From NCBI GenBank assembly GCA_045643185.1, contig JAZUKH010000121.1, positions 1-15,815 on the forward strand: a stretch of DNA of 15,815 bases. Reading direction: 5' to 3'. Positions 1 through 6,437 of the stretch are shown piece by piece. A model generated the notes under the pieces. The model was not told the DNA's origin and did not search any database. It worked only from the letters and a program-made list of their open reading frames with translations. The translations under genes and the position numbers were made by a program. Position 1 is the first letter of the stretch. Every line of letters starts with the position of its first letter. The DNA is from RGIG464 sp045643185. Lineage in GTDB: Bacteria > Myxococcota_A > Bradymonadia > UBA4248.

Positions 1-8
1 ATTTTTGT

Positions 9-51
9 CGGCCGTGTGGAACTCGCTTCGCTCAAACATGCCACACGGCCG
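9..51. repeat. Inverted repeat, 11-bp perfect stem
   Basis: CGGCCGTGTGG (9-19) pairs perfectly with CCACACGGCCG (41-51) around a 21-nt loop. The loop contains GCTTCGC (25-31), whose complement GCGAAGC is known to form an exceptionally stable DNA mini-hairpin. No T-run follows on the plus strand, and on the minus strand the stem is followed by A-rich sequence, so it is not a standard rho-independent terminator. It could be a REP-like intergenic palindrome. Confidence 0.7.
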
Positions 52-105
52 TACCAACTTCAGGAACAGCTAAGGCAGATCAACGTAAACTAAAGGCGGC
101 CGCGA

Positions 106-125
106 CGACGTACCACGTTACGTCG
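106..125. repeat. Inverted repeat, 7-bp perfect stem
   Basis: CGACGTA (106-112) pairs with TACGTCG (119-125) around a 6-nt loop. A further GCG/CGC match outside it, offset by three bases, lengthens the symmetry. It is part of the hairpin cluster in the first 240 bases. Confidence 0.55.
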
Positions 126-149
126 CTACACTTCGGCTTCGAACCAGTG

Positions 150-172
150 GAGACGCGAGGCCCTCACGTCTC
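150..172. repeat. Inverted repeat with nested arms
   Basis: GAGACG (150-155) pairs with CGTCTC (167-172). Inside it, GAGG (157-160) mirrors CCTC (162-165), so nearly the whole 23 bases are symmetric. A CTTCGGCTTCG motif lies just before it (131-141) and recurs in the loop of the next repeat (200-210). Confidence 0.5.
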
Positions 173-182
173 AGCTCGCCCC

Positions 183-224
183 AATCTCAGCCTGCTTGCC
201 TTCGGCTTCGCTACGGCTGAGATT
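183..224. repeat. Inverted repeat, 10-bp perfect stem, possible terminator
   Basis: AATCTCAGCC (183-192) pairs with GGCTGAGATT (215-224). The 22-nt loop is itself partly symmetric (GCC at 198-200 region against GGC at 204-206) and again contains GCTTCGC (205-211). The right arm ends in TTTT (223-226), so on the plus strand this could end transcription of a gene upstream of the window. The T-run is short, so an intergenic repeat element is equally likely. Confidence 0.6.
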
Positions 225-348
225 TTGAATTCCTGACCAGACAATAAATGACCGGTTGAAGCGAATCCGTCAGCCAAATGAGCACTTGGAAGAATAATTC
301 AACGCCAACAGCACTTGATTTCGGAAAAATTCGTAAAATTGACACATA

Positions 349-354
349 TATAAT
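349..354 (+). promoter_or_regulatory. Candidate -10 box (TATAAT) for the methyltransferase gene
   Basis: A consensus TATAAT sits 172 bases before the methyltransferase start in an AT-rich setting. There is no good -35 element at 16-18 bases upstream: the TTGACA at 339-344 is only 4 bases away and cannot be its partner. If used, transcription would begin near 361, just before the palindromes at 369-399, so a bound regulator could block it. Confidence 0.4.
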
Positions 355-368
355 GAGTGGGGGAATGT

Positions 369-399
369 ATGTAGGCCTACATGTAGGTGAAAATTCACC
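369..399. promoter_or_regulatory. Overlapping palindromes, operator-like, upstream of the methyltransferase
   Basis: Three symmetric elements are packed into 31 bases: ATGTAGGCCTACAT (369-382, perfect), CCTACATGTAGG (376-387, perfect, sharing the CCTACAT half) and GGTGAA-AA-TTCACC (386-399). The half-site TGTAGG therefore occurs twice directly and once inverted. The spacing and position just downstream of a TATAAT box resemble a dimer-binding operator. Controller-protein sites in front of restriction-modification genes are arranged similarly, but no controller gene is visible in the window, so the regulator is unknown. Confidence 0.5.
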
Positions 400-525
400 A
401 ACCCGTCGGGGCAGAAATTAGAGTTTTGTCCTAAATTGTGTAAAATGCCAACAGCTGTTCGTCGTGCGCATCGTGCGTTCGGCGTTTTTTCTCTTCTTTA
501 GGCGCCGTTAAGCGTTTTCATTGTT

Positions 526-2739
526 ATGTCGCCCCGCAAGTTCATCGTCGGTTACCGGATCATCAGCCAAAAATTTTGTCGTTACCTGTGTGAAAACGGG
601 CACAATCCCGAGCTATTTGATCCACAGTTTGGCCGATTGACGCCGCTTCAGGCCACGCACTACGTTTATCGCCAGTTGGGGCGCATCATTCTGTTGATCT
701 TGCTGCAACAAAGTGGCGCATTTGTATATCACGCGTCCAAACAGAGTTGCACGACCGAATCTGGTTCGGGCGATCGCAATCTCGTGCAACATCTATATAG
801 TATCAGCCACAAAGCTGGTTCGAACTTCCTGACTGACGTTCTTCAACCACTGATCCTGCAAGGCTTTGTGGATGCACCAAACTCAGTTGAATCACACGAC
901 GTGGTGTTGAACGGACTTGGATGCATCACGGTGCCCCGACTCGGCATCAACATTTTTGAGCGCGACAAACTCGACGGCCTCAAAGCCACGTTTTTACCCG
1001 ACCAGTTTAAGTCACTGTTTCGCTTTTTGCGCCAATATAGCTGGACGCTTGACGAAAACTCAGCTGACGACGAAGCCAAGACCCTTGGTCCCAGTGTGCT
1101 CGCCGATATTTTCGAGGCACAACTTTTGACGAACCGGTCGAGCGGCACGTATTACACGCCAACGAGCGTCGTTCGCACCATGTGCGAACAAAGCCTCATC
1201 GCATGTTTGACTCAAAAGTGCGGTGAACGACACGCTGCGGCCATCCGCCAACTCGTTGAATCACACGACGCCAGGCTTTTGGCCGATCAACCGCGATTAA
1301 AAGCCCGTGTTCAACAAATTTTGACGAAACTCACCGTATTGGATCCAGCCGTGGGTTGCGGTGCCTTCCCCATGGGCATGCTGCGCAGCCTCGTGGCGTG
1401 CCGGCACGTGCTTGAGCCCGAATGTACGCCTGGCGAACTCACGCGGGAGATCTGCGCCAATAACCTGTTTGGTGCCGACATCGAAACCTCAGCCCTGCGC
1501 ATCACACAATTGCGTTGCTATTTCGCAGCGTTGGCCACCACAAACGCGGTCGAACTCACCAATCCAACGCCATCTGGCCACTTTGTCTGTACCAATGCGT
1601 TGACGCGCAAACACTTTGCGCGCAAGCACTTCGACATCGTCATCGCCAACCCGCCTTACGGCGTCAAGATGCAGGAAAACGAAAAAACTGCCTACAAGCA
1701 ACGTTTTTCTCGTCTCGAAAAGCGTTTTGACATCTACATGGCCTTTTTTGAACTGGCGCTGTCGCTCGCCAGCGAGACCGTGTGCTTCATCACGCCCGAC
1801 AAGTGGCTCAGCAAATCATACGCGCTCAAGTTTCGCGAAGCGTGCATGCTTCCCTACATGTCACAGGTCCTTCACCTGGGCAACGACGTATTTGGCACGG
1901 CACTCGTCGATTCGATCGTCACGCTCTTCAACCTGCGTGGCACGCGTGCGCTGCAGTTTTTCCAGACGACTGAATCCAACGGGGTCGAGCCCGTCATGCA
2001 GATCGACAAGTCGACGCTGACCACGCCCTACCTCATCGACCAGTATTTTCACACACCCGACCCGATTTTGGCGCATTGTGAGACCCAGCCGTGTCGCTTA
2101 GAGCAATTTGCGAAATGCGAATACGCGATGGTGAGCCCAACCCTGGCGTATCAACTCAAATCGGTCATTCAGTCGAACCCAGATCCGGCGCCCGACCAGT
2201 TCAAGTTGCTGACCACGGGCTGCATCGGCAAATACGTCGATCGTTGGGGCCAAGTGACCATGAAATACCTCAAGGATCGCTATGACAGCCCAGTCATATC
2301 ACTGGATGCGTGCCAACAAGTGTGTGGCGAAGCCATGGCAGACCGAATTCAGTCCCCCAAATTGATCATAAAAGGACTCAACCTGCTCGACGCGTGCCTC
2401 GACCTTTCAGGGCGCATCATGTCGACCGTCGCGACGCTGAATATCCGCACCCAGTCGATCGACTTGCTCAAAGTCCTTGCTGCGATCGTCAACGCGTCGA
2501 TCACGCATGACTATATTCACGCGAAATACTCGTCGAGCAGCTTTTGCGGCGGTCTGGAATTCACGCCAGCCATGTTTAATGGCCTGCCCGTCCCTGATCT
2601 GACCGATCTGACCACTTGGAAGGACGTCATCGACCCAGTCACACAGCTGCTTGCCCTTTCTCCAAATTCGGACGCCGCCAAACAGCTCTGTCAAACGATC
2701 GACACCGCAGTCAAACGCCATTACGGCATCGAGTCCTAA
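526..2739 (+). CDS. Eco57I/PglX-like adenine-N6 DNA methyltransferase, no visible nuclease domain
   Basis: This 737-residue protein should transfer a methyl group from S-adenosylmethionine to the N6 of adenine in DNA. Visible motifs are the SAM-binding motif LDPAVGCGAF (272-281) and the catalytic NPPY (375-378), preceded by the family hallmark SGTYYTPTSVV (206-216). Residues about 45-200 match the helical N-terminal part common to Eco57I, type IIG and PglX-like enzymes (RIILLILLQQSG; LGPSVLADIFE). Residues about 480-737 would be the target-recognition region, fitting TaqI-like C-termini. Type IIG restriction enzymes are usually longer than 900 residues, with a PD-(D/E)XK nuclease in front of this helical part. 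Only about 45 residues precede it here and no nuclease motif is apparent. The ATG at 526 is the first in frame after a stop near 499, and no clear Shine-Dalgarno is present. No restriction gene lies next to it, so it may be a solitary or regulatory methyltransferase. The family is certain, the recognition site unknown. Confidence 0.88.
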   Translation: MSPRKFIVGYRIISQKFCRYLCENGHNPELFDPQFGRLTPLQATHYVYRQLGRIILLILLQQSGAFVYHASKQSCTTESGSGDRNLVQHLYSISHKAGSNFLTDVLQPLILQGFVDAPNSVESHDVVLNGLGCITVPRLGINIFERDKLDGLKATFLPDQFKSLFRFLRQYSWTLDENSADDEAKTLGPSVLADIFEAQLLTNRSSGTYYTPTSVVRTMCEQSLIACLTQKCGERHAAAIRQLVESHDARLLADQPRLKARVQQILTKLTVLDPAVGCGAFPMGMLRSLVACRHVLEPECTPGELTREICANNLFGADIETSALRITQLRCYFAALATTNAVELTNPTPSGHFVCTNALTRKHFARKHFDIVIANPPYGVKMQENEKTAYKQRFSRLEKRFDIYMAFFELALSLASETVCFITPDKWLSKSYALKFREACMLPYMSQVLHLGNDVFGTALVDSIVTLFNLRGTRALQFFQTTESNGVEPVMQIDKSTLTTPYLIDQYFHTPDPILAHCETQPCRLEQFAKCEYAMVSPTLAYQLKSVIQSNPDPAPDQFKLLTTGCIGKYVDRWGQVTMKYLKDRYDSPVISLDACQQVCGEAMADRIQSPKLIIKGLNLLDACLDLSGRIMSTVATLNIRTQSIDLLKVLAAIVNASITHDYIHAKYSSSSFCGGLEFTPAMFNGLPVPDLTDLTTWKDVIDPVTQLLALSPNSDAAKQLCQTIDTAVKRHYGIES

Positions 2740-2751
2740 AACCATACAAAT

Positions 2752-3327
2752 TTATTTCAGTGCCATCAGATCCGACGGTTCATATCGGTTATGCCCTTGT
2801 AAACTCTTTTTATATTTCCAACATATAATCGCATCTTCAAGCCGTCTTCCTTTATTCGCTTCAAAGAAATCTCGAATATACGTATTATATTCAAATTGCT
2901 TATCTATTACGGTCTTTCCCTGCTTCTTTTCTTCTATGATTTGAAAATAAGCTTCAATAGCATCTCCATAAGTGTTTCCGGCATGACTCTTTAGCCATTT
3001 TTGAAATTGGACATTAAACGAAAAACTATTTCCAATTTTTTCCTTAAAAAAAGCTCTATGTTTTTCAGAACAAACAAAATTATCCTCAATGACTGTTTGT
3101 TCCGTTAGTTCTTCAACATGCGAAGTTACCTTTTTCGATGTTCTTTGTGTTGCTAAAATATTCCCGGTATCAAGAAAAGTAGCAATTCTATCTGTAAGTT
3201 CTACTTTTCCACCAGAAACTGGAATATTATTTTTTCGACAAAAATCAACTAATTCTTCTTTAAGATAATAAAAGCTCCTAAAAGTCTCGCAGTTGAGTCC
3301 TATTTTTAATTCTGGTCTTTCACTCAT
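2752..3327 (-). CDS. SAP domain / DUF6434 protein
   Basis: This 191-residue protein has two parts. Residues about 8-56 form a SAP-like helix-extension-helix (YYLKEELVDFCRKNNIPVSGGKVELTDRI), a fold usually linked to nucleic-acid binding. Residues about 84-187 match the DUF6434 domain (FVCSEKHRAFF, FSFNVQFQKWL, FEYNTYIRDFF, CWKYKK-HNRYEPSDL). The biological role of the family is not known to me. The start is supported by AAGGGA a few bases upstream, and the ATG overlaps the preceding TGA (ATGA), which suggests translational coupling to the broken frame before it. The gene is markedly more AT-rich than its neighbours, a sign of horizontal acquisition. It converges on the methyltransferase with only 12 bases between the two stops. 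Confidence 0.8.
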   Translation of the reverse strand: MSERPELKIGLNCETFRSFYYLKEELVDFCRKNNIPVSGGKVELTDRIATFLDTGNILATQRTSKKVTSHVEELTEQTVIEDNFVCSEKHRAFFKEKIGNSFSFNVQFQKWLKSHAGNTYGDAIEAYFQIIEEKKQGKTVIDKQFEYNTYIRDFFEANKGRRLEDAIICWKYKKSLQGHNRYEPSDLMALK

Positions 3328-3527
3328 ATTTTTTCCCTTAACACCCCATCAAAATCTGAAATTCGTTGCAACGTATTATCAAAATCATACTTCCTATATG
3401 AATTTCACCGGATAGATTATAAAACCTTATGTTTCTCATATTCCGCTTCGAAATGAAACGAACGATGTGCTTTTCCAAACTCAATCAAAGCGTGTACACG
3501 CTCTTCTATTGTGCCTGTAAGTTTCAT
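3324..3527 (-). pseudogene. Remnant of a small gene coupled to the DUF6434 gene
   Basis: A 68-codon frame runs from ATG (3527) to a TGA (3326-3324) that overlaps the DUF6434 start, interrupted by TAA (3419-3417) and TGA (3407-3405). The first 36 residues (MKLTGTIEERVHALIEFGKA and onward to EKHKVL) and the last part (RKYDFDNTLQRISDFDGVL) both look like protein. Between them a different frame reads NIRFYNLSGEIHIGS, which also looks protein-like, so a pair of frameshifts may have broken the gene instead of plain stop mutations. I do not recognise the family. Alternatively only the 36-residue first part is a real small protein. The AT-rich composition matches the DUF6434 gene. Confidence 0.35.
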
Positions 3528-3556
3528 TATTTTAATCGCAGCATGTAAAAAACAAA

Positions 3557-4852
3557 TTACGTTTTGTCATTCTCGTCGAGCGAAAAGACTTCGTTTGTAA
3601 TTTTTCCGCGCATCGAAGCGGGCTCGTTGAAGGGCCGCACAAAACGCAGGTAATTGGGTGAATAGCCGCCCGCCGTGGTGGGCGCATCCGCCGTTTTGGC
3701 GTGACTTGACTCCCATAGCACCGGGTATGTGCGTCCCACAAAGCGTTTAAGATTCTCAGCCGCATGCTGGTTAATACGCGATTCAGCCTCGTTCCAGCGT
3801 GCCTTCTTGACATCAGGTGCAATCTGGTTGGGCATGTCATACGCAATCGTACCCGGACGGGCTGAAAAGCGAAATAGATGCACGTCGTCAAAGCGCGCTT
3901 CGTCGATAAAGTCGAGCGTTTCTTGCCAATTTTCGTCGGTTTCGCCTGGGAACCCTACGATCAGGTCGGTCGACAGGCGCACATCGGGGATATTTGCGCG
4001 AAGCTTTTGGATCAGCTCCAAGTAAGCCGGGATCGGCGTGCGACGTCGCATGGCTGTAAGCACAGCGTCGCTGCCGCTCTGCACCGGAATATGAAAGTGC
4101 GGGCAAAGCCGTGGCTCGTTACACCACATCGACCAGAGTTCCTCGCGAATATGCCACGGCTCGATCGAACTCAGTCGAATGCGAGGAATCGAGGTCTGAG
4201 TCAAAATACTGTGTATGAGATCGGGCAAGCGACGCGCATCTTCTTTCCAGGCACCGAGTTGAACGCCCGTCAAAATGATTTCCTGGCAACCACGCGCTTC
4301 GTAGGTCGCAATGTCGTTGAGAATCGAGGCCGTGGACTCGCTTCGCTCACGACCGCGTGCCAGGCGCACGGAGCAGTAAGTGCACTGGTTGTTGCAACCA
4401 TCCTCAATTTTGATGAAAGCGCGCGTGTGCGACTGGTAATTCGCGGCATTGGGTGAGCTGACATCAAACAGTTCAGCGTGTTCACGAATGTATTGCACGA
4501 TGATGTCGCCGGCGCGCGGCTTGTCGTAGCCACGGATCATCAACACAGCCGGTGGTTCAAACCCGTCGTCCACATTGTCGAGCGCAAAAAAGTTTTCGCC
4601 TTCGGGCATCAGGTCAAGGGCGCAGCCCATGACCACGATACATTTTGGATTCTGACCACACAATTTACGTGCGATCTGACGGGATTTGCGCGCAGCTTCG
4701 GTCGTGACGCTACACGTGTTGAGCAAAATCATCTGTGGCGCTTCTTCCAACCGGACGATCGTGTGACCAGCTTTTTCGAGAACGCGCGCAGTTTGTTCCA
4801 ACTCCGCCTCGTTGAGGCGGCAACCCAGTGCATGAAGAGCAATCGTAGTCAT
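3557..4852 (-). CDS. mtaB: tRNA t6A37 methylthiotransferase MtaB
   Basis: MtaB is a radical SAM enzyme with two iron-sulfur clusters. It adds a methylthio group to N6-threonylcarbamoyladenosine at position 37 of ANN-decoding tRNAs, giving ms2t6A. The 431 residues show the full MiaB-family layout. The N-terminal UPF0004 domain carries cluster ligands C11, C47 and C77. The radical SAM core has CNNQCTYC (C153, C157, C160). A TRAM-like RNA-binding tail lies at about 370-425. The motifs GVQLGAW, RLSSIEPWHI and HIPVQSGSD are typical of MtaB, as opposed to MiaB or RimO. The length is normal. The ATG gives the expected start just before HALGCRLN, although no strong ribosome-binding site is seen. It lies 154 bp downstream of the radical SAM gene, separated by strong hairpins, and so may have its own transcript. 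Confidence 0.93.
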   Translation of the reverse strand: MTTIALHALGCRLNEAELEQTARVLEKAGHTIVRLEEAPQMILLNTCSVTTEAARKSRQIARKLCGQNPKCIVVMGCALDLMPEGENFFALDNVDDGFEPPAVLMIRGYDKPRAGDIIVQYIREHAELFDVSSPNAANYQSHTRAFIKIEDGCNNQCTYCSVRLARGRERSESTASILNDIATYEARGCQEIILTGVQLGAWKEDARRLPDLIHSILTQTSIPRIRLSSIEPWHIREELWSMWCNEPRLCPHFHIPVQSGSDAVLTAMRRRTPIPAYLELIQKLRANIPDVRLSTDLIVGFPGETDENWQETLDFIDEARFDDVHLFRFSARPGTIAYDMPNQIAPDVKKARWNEAESRINQHAAENLKRFVGRTYPVLWESSHAKTADAPTTAGGYSPNYLRFVRPFNEPASMRGKITNEVFSLDENDKT

Positions 4853-4934
4853 AAGTTCAATCGGTAGTGATCATAAATAATGAAAGAAGTTAAAACGCGC
4901 AACGCCGTTTTGGGCCCTGCCAGGCGAGGGGGTA

Positions 4935-4981
4935 GCGGCGTATTGGCGGAGCCAATAGCCGCGTAGGGGGAGACTTCCCCC
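4935..4981. repeat. Two adjacent strong hairpins between the radical SAM gene and mtaB
   Basis: The first hairpin pairs GCGGC (4935-4939) with GCCGC (4958-4962) and TATTGGC (4941-4947) with GCCAATA (4951-4957), with a GGA loop and a single bulged G: 12 base pairs in all. The second pairs GGGGGA (4966-4971) with TCCCCC (4976-4981). Neither is followed by a good T-run on the minus strand, the direction of the flanking genes. They could slow RNA decay, weaken read-through into mtaB, or be a mobile intergenic palindrome. A similar TATTGGC/GCCAATA stem recurs at 12576-12595. Confidence 0.65.
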
Positions 4982-5006
4982 ACACGCATTTCCCCATGTG
5001 ATCTGA

Positions 5007-6431
5007 TTATTCGACGGTCTTTCCAGCTTTAAGCATGGCGCGTTTCCAATCGCTGAATTTTCCGCCATTTTGGACGGCTTCAACGGCGATGGGCATCATT
5101 TCGGGGCCTCCCTGTGCGAAAGCGTGTTCGATGAAGGCCCATTTTGCGGAAACCGAGCGGATCTCTGCTTTGCCACGGAGCTTTTGCGTGAGGCGTTTGA
5201 GACGATTTTCGACGATTTTGATACCGGCGAAGGGCAACTGATCGAGCGGCGTGTGCCGTTTGGAGACGAAGGGTGACACGCCGAGGCTGAGTCGCAGTCC
5301 GCCGAAGCCGTCGGTGATGAAACGGGCGAGTTCGTCCATATCTTCGTCGGTTTCCCCGGGCAGTCCGATCATGACGTACATTTTGACGGCCATGTTTCGT
5401 TCGCGCGCGACGCGGCCGGCGTAGAGGAGTTGTTCTTCGGTGACGTCTTTGGTGAGCATTTTTCGCAGAGCCTCTGTGGGTCCATCGGCTGCGATCGTCA
5501 GCGTTTTTAGGCCTGACGCGGCCAAGAGCTCGATGAGTGGCTCGCTGATGCGATCGGTGCGCAAGCTGGCGAGCGAGACCATGTGGCCTTCGCGGACGAG
5601 GCGTTCGACCATCGGAAGCAGCTCGGGGTGATCACTGACTGCGGCGCCGACCAGACCGACTTTTTTGACGTCCTTCGGCACGAGTGAACAGACTGTGTCA
5701 GCCGGCACGAGCCGCATCCCGGCGGTCTCTTCGCGACGCATGACGCAGAATTTGCAACGACGGTGGCAACCGCGCTCCGATTCGATCAAGAACATGTCCG
5801 AAAACTCGGTCTCCGGCGTCAAAATCTGACTCATCGCCGGCAAGACGGACTTGTCGACAAAGCGGCACGGCGGAATGGCAGTGCTCGTTGCCGGCGTCCA
5901 GACTTCGGGAATCTCGGTCGGTGCGGCATCCAAAAATAGCTTTTTGTGCGGATAACGGCGATAGACTTCGCAGAATTTCTCGATCAGGCCTTCGCCTTCG
6001 CCCAAGATCATGCAATCCGCGACATCTTTTAGCGTATCCATGTTTGAAAAACTGAGCGGCCCACCGATCAGAACGAGCGGCGCATTCACGTCTCGTTCTT
6101 TGGCGAACGGGCTCAGTCCGATCATCCGAAAACACCGGATCAAGTCTGGGATCTCGAGTTCATAAGCAATCGAAATGGCGATGATATCCATGTTGGCGAG
6201 CGGCGTCTGGCTTTCGTAGCACAAGATCGTGCGCGCGTCGTCATCATCGGGCAAAAACGCGCGTTGCGCGCAGAAATCCTCGGCTTCGTTAAACAGCCGA
6301 TAGATGACCTGCATGCCCAACGAGCTCATACTCAAAAAATAGTTGCTCGGTTTGAGCAGCCCGACTTGGTATTTAGCGTGTTTATAAATGGTTCCGCGTT
6401 CGAGTTTAAGGCGGCGACTAATTTCGTTCAT
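5007..6431 (-). CDS. Radical SAM protein with B12-binding-like N-terminal domain
   Basis: This 474-residue protein has the order seen in B12-binding radical SAM proteins of the YgiQ/TIGR03960-like group. Residues about 20-170 form a Rossmann-like domain (NYFLSMSSLGMQVIYRLFNEAE; MDIIAISIAYELEIPDLIRCF; VLIGGPLSFSN; DCMILGEGE). The radical SAM core has GCHRRCKFC (C222, C226, C229), followed by SAM-binding and barrel strands (VGLVGAAVSDHP; LASLRTD; KMYVMIGLPGETDED). I see no DxHxxG cobalamin-ligand motif, so B12 binding is doubtful. The substrate is unknown; relatives act on tRNA, lipids or small molecules. Its start lies 6 bp after the stop of the glycosyltransferase fusion, so the two are very probably co-transcribed, and a glycan or lipid substrate is possible but unproven. 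The stop codon is followed by the hairpin-rich spacer before mtaB. Confidence 0.8.
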   Translation of the reverse strand: MNEISRRLKLERGTIYKHAKYQVGLLKPSNYFLSMSSLGMQVIYRLFNEAEDFCAQRAFLPDDDDARTILCYESQTPLANMDIIAISIAYELEIPDLIRCFRMIGLSPFAKERDVNAPLVLIGGPLSFSNMDTLKDVADCMILGEGEGLIEKFCEVYRRYPHKKLFLDAAPTEIPEVWTPATSTAIPPCRFVDKSVLPAMSQILTPETEFSDMFLIESERGCHRRCKFCVMRREETAGMRLVPADTVCSLVPKDVKKVGLVGAAVSDHPELLPMVERLVREGHMVSLASLRTDRISEPLIELLAASGLKTLTIAADGPTEALRKMLTKDVTEEQLLYAGRVARERNMAVKMYVMIGLPGETDEDMDELARFITDGFGGLRLSLGVSPFVSKRHTPLDQLPFAGIKIVENRLKRLTQKLRGKAEIRSVSAKWAFIEHAFAQGGPEMMPIAVEAVQNGGKFSDWKRAMLKAGKTVE

Positions 6432-6437
6432 TTTTTA

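Larger units (their letters stand above)
1..525. other. Non-coding leader region dense in inverted repeats
   Basis: No convincing coding frame is present in these 525 bases. The first 240 bases hold four separate inverted repeats, listed individually. Bases 240-345 show nothing distinctive. Bases 349-399 carry a TATAAT box and overlapping palindromes. Bases 400-525 form a T-rich untranslated stretch leading to the methyltransferase start. The gene upstream of position 1 lies outside the window, so some of the hairpins could be its 3' end signals. Confidence 0.6.

Noticed and set aside
339..354. TTGACA next to TATAAT as a promoter
   Set aside because: Only 4 bases separate them; a sigma-70 promoter needs about 17.
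4332..4349. GTGGACTCGCTTCGCTCA inside mtaB, resembling the loop of the inverted repeat at 9-51
   Set aside because: It encodes the normal RERSES segment after the radical SAM motif, so a repeat insertion is not needed; the match is likely chance in a low-complexity sequence.
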